Assembly (NCBI RefSeq): GCF_963662255.1
Contig: NC_085049.1
Span: 57,211,158-57,275,157, forward strand
DNA length: 64,000 nt
Direction: 5' to 3'
From: Cinclus cinclus
Lineage: Eukaryota > Chordata > Aves > Passeriformes > Cinclidae
The notes under the pieces are model-generated. The model was not told the origin of the DNA and made no database searches. It was given only the letters and a program-made list of their open reading frames with translations. Shown here one piece after another: positions 25,531 to 37,100 of the stretch. How positions within the stretch are numbered: position 1 is the stretch's first letter; each line of letters opens with the position of its first letter. The translations under genes were made by a program, and so were the position numbers.

Positions 25531-28500
25531 CTTGTTCAGACCAAATTTCACATAACAAGGCAGCCTTCTGCCTATTGGGGTATGGGAGTCATAAACTCCA
25601 GCCTTCCCCACTTGAAATGGATGGTCCAGCCACTGATTTGGAATTGAATTGCTTGTTGAAATGCCAGTTGGTGCATTAATTCCACAAGTTTATCTTTCAA
25701 GGAATGAAGGCTGAGGTAATAAACACCCAGCAGGTGAGGCAGCAGGTGAGGCAGAATGTAAGTATATGCTGTGAGGAATGGACAGAACAGAACTTTGAAA
25801 ATCACAGGACTTTGCTATTTATTGCCTCTATATTTGCCACTTGCCTGCCTATCCTAATCTCTAGCTCCCTTGCCCCCTGATTTTATTAAGGATTATTGTC
25901 CCAATTTATGAACCATTAGAAAATGAGCCATAAACTCTCAATAAGGAGCAGACTGGATATTACTGCACCAGAAAATTGTGCTTCTTTGACTATATCAGTG
26001 TATCTTAAGTAGTACAACTCCCCTAGGGTAAAGACAATTATACCAGTGTAAAAGTGCATATCCAAATATAGCTGAGTCCCAAAAGAGAAGGTACCTTTGT
26101 ACCAGTAATAACTAGGTCCACAGTAAGGGACAGGTTTATTACCTTACCTCTAGAAACCTGAGGTGACAAAACTGGGAATATAGTCATTTCATAATTCCTG
26201 TATATTCCTAGGAGATAGATAAAACCTTCATAGGGAGAATTGGCCCACTTGAGGTTCTATTTACTGATTGGTGGTGCCTGTCTCTTTTCACTTTTCAGAA
26301 AACTTCACTTACCTACAGGCATTTAGCTAAAGTTTCTAAATAAGATAGAAGGAATTTGGTCACGGGATTTCTTCAAATGGATGGAGCAATTAAACTGTTA
26401 GGAACAGGGTAGGTTGATTTGAATGCATCACCACAAATTTTTGCAAATCCCAACCGTCTTTTGCCATTTGGGGAAGTTCGGTGAAATTTTTTTGAATAAT
26501 TTTAACAGGTCTTTTAACTTGTGAAATAGATGAAGCAGAATTTTCTTTGCCTTGAGTAGCTATAACTCTGCCAGATTTTTGATTCTCAAGATGATGAGGA
26601 GACTTAAAACACAAAACGCTTCCTGCCACAAAGGTGCACTACCACTGTGTACTAAAACTAGATTTTAAAGTTCTGGAGGAATGGTTGTAGGCATAGCTCT
26701 TTCAGGAGTGCTTGGATGGAACTTTCCTGCTTCTTTGTCTGCAATGGCCAGTTATCAGATTTTGACATTGGTGAAGTGGACTGGAGCACAGTGCTCCACC
26801 TCCAGCCCACATCTGTCATGTACAATAGCAGTGACAAGCTCTGGCCTATTTCTTCCTTTTTTACCTCTTTTATCCAGGAAGTGATATGTGATCTGGATGA
26901 AGAAATGTTCTACTGTTGTTTTCTGAGCTTCTATTTTTCTCACTTAGTCTAGTCCTGGACATCAAATATCCGTCCGAGATCTTCAAGAACAAAAATCTCC
27001 ATGGCTCATGAAGAAGTTTTTTCTAACTCTTCCCATCTAAGTGATTCTATTCTATCAGGAAGAAATCCTGTATATTCTTACAATATTTTTAAAGGAATCA
27101 GGTTTATTTTAAAAGAAGAATTGTTTTCCAGAGAGGAAAATCATAATACTGCTTGTGATATTGCTCTGCATGAAAAAAGCTGGTGAGATCTACCTATTGA
27201 ATCTTGAACAATCAAATCTCAGAATGGTACTGTTGGTTATATATTTCCAAAATACTGATAATGTCAAAAGAAAAACCTCACTTTTTGGGGAGGTTTTTAT
27301 TTTTTCCCTGCAATACTTATTCCTTATTTTGCTCAAGCAGTAGAGTTGAAAAAGCCAAGATTCAGGTATATGATTTAGTTTGATGTTCTGAGAAGATTGT
27401 AATTTAAAAAAATGCTGCTCTTTCTTTAACATTTTGTTCCGTAAACCTCTTCCATGTTGAGTAATAATTTATTCTGGAAATGACACCATTAAATTCACTG
27501 TCAGGAACAGTGGTAGATGCTGACCTTTAAATTTCTTCAGTCCAAGATGGATTATTTTGTTGTGTTTATATCAGCAGGGCATGGAAAGAGTCTTTTTCTG
27601 CAAATACCTACTAGCTACTTTTCACCCTAAAAAAGCAATCACGGAAACTGTGTCCAGATTTAATTCAAAGCACATTTCCAAATTCTATCAATCCATACTT
27701 GTGTGGCTTTTGTAATCCTGACACAATGCATGACAGGGAGAATATCCATACATTCAGACACTATGAATTGAGCCATTATCAAATGAAGAATACAAAACCA
27801 ATTAGTTCGACTCTCAACTTATGCCTTCTTCGTTTTTTCTTTCTTTTTTTTTTTCTTTTTCAAAGTTTCAAGTTCAGGAAGATAGGACAACTTCAATTTT
27901 TTTTTTTGAGTTTTTTTTCAACTGTCCTGAAAGCATATAGGAAAGAAATGGTTCTTATTACTTGCCATTGTGCCAACTGCCTCCTAAGGATTTTGTAGCA
28001 CTACCTGCAAAAGAACTCCAGTGACTGCAGGACAGACATGAATAACTTATCTGATGTAACTTTTCTCCAGAAATTTTACAGAACTGTAATTAATTATTCA
28101 TGTGCTATAACAAAAATAATAGCTAGTTTATACATGGTTGTATTTGAAAATAAATATTGTAAAAATCTATTAGAGCATTCTATAAAGCTGGTGGTCTGTA
28201 CAAATATTATTAAAGGAAAATAGAAAAGATCCCCAAACACTTCCCAAATCAGTGTTATTACAGTTGCAGCTCAGTCTCAAGCAACCACAGGAGTCAAGGC
28301 ATCCAACTGGTAATGATGTGTGTGCTACAGGAACAAATATTCCACATGTCCTTTGAAAACAATAGGTTGAATGAAAGCATCTTGCAAGCCAACACTTCTG
28401 TATGTATTTCTATATGATGTTCAGCTTCCTTGCAGTGATGGCTAAATGTTATGTCCTTTGCAGATTAGTCTGTGATGAGATCAGACATATTTTAACAATA

Positions 28501-31090
28501 TTATTTTTGTTCACTTTCTCCTATCACCTAGAAGATTTATTCTATGGCTGGTGATTGAGCATATCTGCACAGCACTTTTGTAAGATCAGGTGCATCGGAG
28601 AGAAGTCATTATTCTGTAGAGACATGCAAAAGATGCAGTAACTGCTGCCCAAGCAGATGTGGTATGTAGTGCTGTCATCCAAACTTGATTCAGCTGAGTA
28701 TTTCTGCTACATTTTTTTGGTTTAACTTTTGTTAGTGGTTCATGTATCTCTAGTGATTTGGGACTACATTCCTATATTTCATTAAAATTCCTCACGTGCT
28801 TTGGTTGTTTGGTTCTAGCTGATACTGTCAGATCTCCAGGGTGCTATGTATCCTTGTACATGTGTTTTCTAACAACAGGTGCATTGGACAGAAGGCCACA
28901 GTTTCAGAGCTCACAGGCATGTCCAAAATAATAGAGTAGATTGTGAACTGTGAAGAGGCATATAGTAGTGGCAGCATATGGTCATGATTCAGTCATCTGA
29001 GGATTCTCTTAGTAGTCTCCTTTAATGAACCAATTTTTGTTTTGTATTCCTTGCACTTGGATGAATTCCTGCTTCCTCTTGCACATGTATTTGGGTTGGT
29101 GCATAGCACCACAATGACCATGTCAGCCATAGTGTATGGATGGGTTTTCTCAGAACTGAGAGCTGGCCATGTCAGCTGATGAAATTGGGTGCTTTCCAAT
29201 CTCTTGACATAGGTACTGTCATTAGGATATCAGTTTTGTAATGGATATTTATTTCATTTGTAAAATAATTATTTCACCAGAGAAAGGATGTGTATTTGAT
29301 AAGAGACAGCCTATTTTCTCAGCCCAAATAATAGAAATTGTTATTTCTACTATAGTAGCAAAATACTGAAAATGGAAAGAAAATGTGGTAGTTGAGGGTC
29401 TGATTTGGCACGGAAGAACACGGCAAAGCAGTATTTCCAATCTTAGTCTCACAGCCTTGGTGATCCCTCTAACCAATCATCTATCCACTCTTCTGAGGTA
29501 GAAATCTGCCTTTTGTCAGAAAAGCAAGCCTTTTTTCTGGTTGAATTCAGAACAAGAAAATACTGCAGACTCATAAGCATCCTTAGTAGGTTTAGCATTG
29601 TTCCGTCAGGTTAGTATTATTACTAGCTGTAATCTCTAATAGAGAGGGGAATTGAGCTTCTTTCAGTTTGTTTTACTCACAGCAAAGCAGTTTCATAGAA
29701 AATTTGTCTGAGAGCTTCTGTCAACTTGTTTTCAAAAGGCCACGTCCCTAGATAAACATTGAACATGTATTTTTGCATTGTGTCGTATCCTTTGTCTATT
29801 AAAAGATGTACTTGCATTGTATCTAGATTATCTCTCAGGACATTTGAAAAAATTAGCATACTCTTTCAATGATTGCTCAGAATTTTGTTCTCCTGGTCCC
29901 TTCTGATCAAGAGACACTATATCCCCTCTCAAATTCTATCATGGTGCCTAGAGTTACCCATGGAAAGGAGATGGGTGAAGGATTTTCTTCATCAAAATGC
30001 AATGCAGTTGCTCTCAAGGCTGATGATTACAGTTGTAAATAGAGTTTTATTTTGAAGGATGCTAGTTGATTTTTTGCTCCATTCAGATGGGAATTTTTGT
30101 TCTTGGCAGCAGGAGGAGAAGGAGGCAAATATATATTGAACACGGAAATGGAAGAGAGTCAAACACTGAAACAGAGAGGCAAGGATGCACATAACAGCTT
30201 TAGACTAAGGCAGATAAGCTGTGTTACAACTTAGCCATATTGTTAAGAAATCACGATTTCCTCATCATTTTCTTCCTTTTATTTTCTTCTTGGAAGATTG
30301 TGAACTGATGTTCTATAAATGCTTTGTCACTACAGTTTGAGTACAAGCCAGGGAGAGCCATTAGCTTGTCTTTGTGCGTGGCAAACGCGGGTTCTTTTGA
30401 GCACACCAAGCTGAAAAGATCTCTGGCCTTTAAAGGACTCCTGCCTTACTTTCATTGATCCATCCTTCAAAGCTCATCTCCTGTGCCCAATGCCCTGATG
30501 TTTGACAAGGCTGATTTTTCTGATGACACGTTCTGCTCCCATTTTAAAATTTATTCTTTAGCTCCACCTCCTGGCTCTTGGTCTGTGAAAAGGAGTATCC
30601 TTGGGAATCACAGAGCCTCAAGAGCAGATTAGAAGTATTAATCCTAGTTTACAATATTAATGTAGAGGTGTGTATGGGGGCATTTTAGCTGAGGCAAAAC
30701 AGACTTTGTTGAGCCCACTCAATGCTGACTTTCAACAGAGGAAAATGTTTTGAGTGAGGGTGGGCAAAGGAAGCTGTGACTTATAGTTTCTGCTTCTTCT
30801 TGGGCTTTCAGTTTCTCAATTGTGGAAGTTTTGAGACATGACAGACATCACAGAACAGTCTCTCTTTATTACTGTTTTGCCCCTGGTACTTCCTCAAACT
30901 GGTGGGGGTGGGGAGGTACAGCAGAAATCGTCTGACACTGAAACATTAAAAAAAGATCTCTGAGGCCTTGCAAAAAGAGTCTTGTTTCATGCAGGGAGAA
31001 TTACTTTGACTTCGTGTTCATCCTAGTAAACCAGGAACTGCCCAAGAAGTAGAGGAATAGATCTGAGTCACCTGGATTTAAGAAGAACCA
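25530..31090. other. Intergenic spacer upstream of NCF4
   Basis: No coding exon recognised. Holds a 12 bp tandem duplication (agcaggtgaggc twice, 25729-25752) and a T-rich tract at 27833-27918. The last few hundred bases before 31091 should contain the NCF4 promoter and 5' UTR, but the start site cannot be placed. Confidence 0.55.
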
Positions 31091-31122
31091 TGTCTCTTCC
31101 CCGACAGCTGCGAGAAAAGAGG
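31091..31122 (+). CDS. NCF4: NCF4 exon 1 (start codon exon)
   Basis: A 32 nt coding part encoding [10 protein letters not shown] plus two bases, with donor AG|gtaatg. It is too short for ORF finding and was found by looking for the 32 nt phase-2 exon that mammalian NCF4 has. QLR is shared with the human start. The following serine codon is completed by exon 2. Confidence 0.9.
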
Positions 31123-34100
31123 TAATGTGTCTCTCCCTGCTCCTGCCTCCCCACAAGCCCCATGTAACTTCTGTGATCTGTTTGGTTAATTTGGATGCAA
31201 GCATCCTTGGTGATTCTAAAAGGCTTCTTGTTATCATAACTTCCACACTATTAGGCTGCTTATGGTCAAGCAGACTATTTGTTATGCTGGAGTGGACTTT
31301 CTCTTTTCTGTGGGGAATATTCACCACCTAGGACATAGTGGGTCATTGTCCTCTTTATAGCTGCAAAACAGTTTCCCTTTTACTGGAGTTTATGATATGA
31401 GTGTTTGTGATATGACTAATTATATCTCTTGGTCTCCATAACCACATCCCTCTTCACAGTAAGGGGTAGTATTTACAGTATTGTGGGTGGTGCTGATTCA
31501 TGGCATTCTCGTACAGCAAACTATTGCAGGGTGTTGCATCATTACTTCACCATTTCAAATGGGCTACACCTTCTGGAAGTCCCTGCTTGGGATGTTCTTC
31601 TAGCAGAATAAACTGAGACAATTACCACTTTTTTTTTTTTCACTATCAGAATATTTCACATCCTGTCAGCTTGGCATTTCTTAGATGATCCTTTTAAAAG
31701 TCTCTCTTTATCTCATTTGTTATTCTTTTTTCTTCATTCTGGATGCTTTTTACTCAGGTATTAATATAAATACCTCTCTAACAACACTGAGTTCTAAGAC
31801 TGAAACAAAGATGAATGTCTGCTGCTTGTCAAAGCTTGCTGTTGCACCAAGAAGGTCACAGAGGAAAAGGCACCTGCCAATCCATGCTTTTTTGTTGTGT
31901 GGACAATACAATGACTATGGACTACATAGTGGACTACAGTGACTATGACTGCTCATTAGTTGTTCCTGCAGGGATCCTTCCTTCTCACTTCAAATCCAGT
32001 TCTTTCTAGGATCTGCAAAGCTTATTCTAACTTTGCCTATTGCCGTGGCCCTTCACACATTTTTGACATTTCCAAACAAGTATCTCTGTGGTTGCTTCAG
32101 GTTATCTGCTGTGACTGGGGGATAAATGCCAAGGTTATAGGTTCAATCCTCATGTGGGCCGTTCATTTAAGAGTTGGACTGGATGATCTTTGTTGGTCCC
32201 TTCCAACTCCAGATATTCTGTGATTCTGTGGTGAATCTTACCTGCTATGACTGGGAGGTCTCTCTCCAAATTCTTGATAGCCTACTGGTCTTTTTCCAAG
32301 CCATTTCCAAGCCTTGCTTTATTGTGATGTTTACAGGAAAACTTGACAACATTTTGACAGCTGGTGTAGGCACCTATAGAACAATACTATGCTTTTGTTT
32401 CTTTGTTCTTTTTCTGTTTGTGCTTATCCTGTTCTTTCTTTTCTTATATGTATGTGGTGCATTTTACACATCCTGCACGGAGTACAAATTTTTTAGGATT
32501 TAGCTTTGTGCTGTCAGTTTCTACAGCACCTTGCATAACCAGCTCTTTTCTCAGAACTGTTCCCTGTTCCCTACAGTAATGCAGCAATAATAGCAGCATA
32601 AATAATGATATCTAATGATCTTAAAATAAGATCTACTGATGCAGACTTCTTATTGTAAATCTCCTAGATTAAGGAAGGATTAAGAATGCATCCACAGCTG
32701 ATCACATTTCTCAGGAAAAGCTTAGCAGTTCTAGTGTTTGTTTTGTAGTTATGTTCCCCAAGCAAGCCTAGGAATGAGAGGGGTATTTTTCAGGCATGAT
32801 GACTCTTCAGAATTCACTGTCACTGACTTGTGCTGAACTTATTGAAATTTGACATCTCAAGATCAGACCTCCAGAGGAAGAGAATGACACCATGAGTTTC
32901 TAACGTCTTGATTTTGGTACTAGAAAATGTGATATTGCCTATCTTTTATCTGTGTGGCTCAAATGCTATTACCTCTATGAGTAACCTAAATTTTCTGTTC
33001 TTTCTTCACAGTGATTTTGACCAGCTTCCAGATGATGTACCTGTTTCAGCTAATATTGCAGATATTGAAGAGAAGAAAGGCTTTACTAATTACTATGTAA
33101 GAAAGGAGATTTATCCTGTCTCTATATGCCATCACCTGTGACTGGTTTGGTTGTGGGAAGCAAAATGCAGTTAATTTGATGTAATTGCTTTTTGGCATGA
33201 CTGGTTCCATGTGGAAGACTTCTCAGTGCTTTATTTTTCTGGAATGGAGTATAGTTATCCCAGATTCAGTCAAAAATTTTATTTTCTGAATAAAATGTGG
33301 GAGATATCCTCTAACATCATAATTCTTTCCTAATATCTGATTTGTTTCCTGTTGGAGTGCTCTACTGTTGAAGATAGTGGAAAAGTAATTCACAGGGTAG
33401 AAAGGCAGAGTGTTGCTTCATTATTCTATGGTACTGGCAAGTTATACAGGAGGCTGAATATTAAGACAAGAAAGACCACACAGGAAGGGAATAGTAGGGA
33501 AAGGCACTAAGATTTTCTGAAACTCTGAATATGGCCAGCTCAGTCTGACTTCTGCTGGAGACCTTGCTCATAAAAACTTTCTCACTGCAGTATTCAGGTT
33601 TTACTCTGGAATAGAGTGATGTTTGGTTGCTCTGTCTTTATGTTTGTTGAAGGATCTGGCCGCTATGTGACTCAGAGGCCAGTACATGGAAATTTTGGGT
33701 TCCTTTAGAGGAAAGAATTTTGTCAAGGGATAAATAAAATAGTAGTTGAAGGAGGTCAGACCACACTTTCTGCAATTGTATACATTAAAGTAAAAAAGAA
33801 ATATGAATACCTTCAATTCTGAGAATCAATTCATTTAGATGTCTGTCTGTCTCTAGATTTAGATGTCCAAGGCGTCTTATTGTAAAATATTTGTATTTGT
33901 CTACCTTATGTATTTTGTTTGTTACGGAGGGAAAATGTGTTAGGAAAGTGTGTTAGTGTGTTAGTGGAGAAAGCATAAAGTTGAATCAAGTAATTTCAAG
34001 TTTCCTTTTAAGATTATATAATATAAAGCAGCCACAGGGACATGCTTCATAAGCAAGTTGGACCCACACAAATACCACACTGGTGCTACCTTGTTATTTC

Positions 34101-37100
34101 CTAGTTCCTGAATTTGCAGATGCTTAACTGAAGGTTGGCTTTCCTCTCTGCTCTTAAGAGAATATTCACACTAATGAAGCACTGAACTTAAGTTCCTATT
34201 TTATTCCTCACATTCATTTTGTGAGTATCTATAAGTATGAACATCAACCTGAATCCCTCTTCTCTGTTTCAGATGTTTGTCATTGAAGTAAAGCTTAAAG
34301 GGGGTGGCAGATACCTGATTTTCCGGCGCTATCGTGAGTTCTATGCCCTGCACACCAAACTAGAGGAGAGATATGGGCCAGAGAGCAATAACAGCCCATT
34401 TACCTGCACACTCCCTGTACTGCCAGGTAAGCTGTCAGTACCAAACCTTTGCATCATTAGCAGCTTTCTCAGCTCCAGGCTGTCCTAAGGAGGAATGCAG
34501 TGAGTGAAGCAGTTGTGACAAGGAGCTAATTCCTGGCTATGGATGCCAGAGAAGTCGTGTTCCAGTGACAGTCCCATCAATTGTGGTAAAGTTCATTTGG
34601 AATCCTAAAATCATTTAGAAAATATGTATTTTTTTTTAGCTTCTAGTTCCTCCTGATTGCTTAATTTCTCTTCTCTTCTCTTCTCTTCTCTTCTCTTCTC
34701 TTCTCTTCTCTTCTCTTCTCTTCTCTTTTCTTCTCTTCTCTTCTCTTCTCTTCTCTTCTCTTCTCTTCTCTTCTCTTCTCTTCTCTTCTCTTCTCTTCTC
34801 TTCTCTTCTCTTCTCTTCTCTTCTCTTCTCTTCTCTTCTCTTCTTCCCTTCAGTAACTGTCACAGGTTTTATATTTTCCAGGAAAAGTTTTTGTTGGTGC
34901 CAAAAAGGAAATTGCTGAGAACAGGATTCCTATCCTAAATGTCTACATGAAGGTAAAACTTAATTTTAAAGTGAAGAATGCACTGATCACTGCAGATATT
35001 TAGCCATTGAAATCAGCTAAGACAGACGGTACTGTTAAGAGTTCTAAGTATCTGCTTCTCTCTGTACTGCTTTCATGAAGACACAGTGCCCACACTGTGG
35101 TACAACCTGAAGTCCTCTTCCCCACATTCAGACTGCTGGAGTATGCAGTTCAAAAAGGCTCAATGTCTGTTTTCATATATAGTAGATATCCTTACCAAAA
35201 CCCCCCAAGATGTATGAGGAAATGATGGATCTCCAGTAGTGTACATCTAAGGGATTAGGAGTGAGTGTGTGGGTTGTGCTTTAACCCCACCCACCATCTA
35301 AGTGCCACAGAACGGGGAGGACAACTGGGAAATGGTAAAACCCATGGGATCAGATAAAAAGAGTTTAGGAATTGAAATAAAGTAAAATATAATACTAATA
35401 AATAATTGTAATTAGAAGGGAATGTAACCAAAAAGAGAGAAATAAAATTAAAGAAAACAAACAAATGATGCACAATACAATTGCTTACCACCTGCTGACT
35501 GATGCCCAGCCAGTCCACTGAGCAGTGATCAGTGGTTCCTGGGTGATTCCCTCCAGTTACATACTGGGCATGATGTCCTATGGCATGGAATATCCCTCTG
35601 GCTAGTTTGTACCAGCTGTCCTGGCCATGCTCCCTCCTGACTTCTTGTGCAGCTCCTCACTGGCAGGGCTTGGGAAACAGAAAAGCCCTTGGCTTAGACT
35701 AAGTAAGCCACTAATTAGTTATCAACATTATTCTGGTGCTAAATACAACACACAGCACTGTACCAGCTACTAAGAAGAAAAATGAACTCTCTCACACCCA
35801 GGATCAGGACAGGTGGGCTTCTGAATTAATTGAATCACAGCGTAGATGCAGCATTCATCAAGGAGAGATATGCTTTGTGTGCAGGTTAACTGAAGGCCTG
35901 AGCATCAAGTCAGTAAAAGTCTGAAGCACTGGCCAAGACTTCCACTACTTAAGATTGCCTTCTTTCCACACTTGTTCATTTTCTGAAGAGAAACACAAAA
36001 AAGCAATTTACTCCTGCAGTAAATCAGGTATAAAAAGAGAGAAGCAATACATTAGCCAACTCCAGGAGTAAAGAGGAGAGACTGTCATCTGTTCAGCTGT
36101 GTCCTGCTGAGTGAGAAGGGAGAGAAGGGAAATTTCTGGCAGTAATGAATATCATTGGTGACCCTGTAGGTCAGAGAGGCATATTTGTTACATGTAAATA
36201 AATAGAGAATTGGTCTCTCCCACTGTTACACTCTGCTTCCTGCCTGCTCTTGGCACAGAACCTACTCTGCCTCCCTGCTTGGGTGTTGATGGATGAGGAT
36301 GTACGGCTGTTCTTCTACCACTCAACCTTTGATGGTGAGCAGGTGCCTCACAGACTGAGACGGCTTCGCCCACGGACACGCCGAGTGTGAGTGATTGTCA
36401 TGCCTTTTTTCAGCATTGCTTGATGCAAGAGATGCTGTCCAGTTTTGGGGGGGCAGAGAGATGAGGATCACCACTGTGTTTTCCAAGTGAATCCACAAAT
36501 CCCTAGTTATGAGGGTCTTTGTGGTGGAGTGAGCACAGATTATTTCTTGTTTTCAGTAATCTCCGATTTCTGAAGTGAATGTGGTACATGCATTAAAGGA
36601 AAATACCAAAATGAGAGTATACCTTGCTTTTTAAAAAAACTGTCCAGCTCTATCTGCCTATATTTCTTTAATGGTGATCTCTATTATAATGTGCAGAATA
36701 TATAATGTGCAGGCCAAGCTTAAGGACATAAGCTTGCACTGCTGAAGTCAGTGTGAGTTTTGGCACTGAATTCAGTGAGATCTGGTTCAGACACTAAATG
36801 AAACTGAATACTTAATTTGTTCCTGTCCATTGTCTAAATGGGGGCCTGTCCTACATAGCAGCATTGACACCCCTTTGGAGAGCTGCTAAGTAGATGTCAT
36901 CCTTCATTACCCTTCAGATAAATTAATTCTCCTTTCAGCATCCCAAAGATGGACTCACCTACCCCAAAGAGTGCAAAAGCTGCATGTGTGTATGGTGCCA
37001 GCGTTTGAACTAAATGCAATAAATGATAGAAACAATGATACCCAGAAGGCAGAGTAGGGGGACTGGTCAGTGCTGTGGAAGAGAGTCAGAATACTGACTG

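Noticed and set aside
34636..34938. KRREE-rich and LLFSS-rich open frames
   Set aside because: Same artefact from the (TTCTC)n array in NCF4 intron 3.
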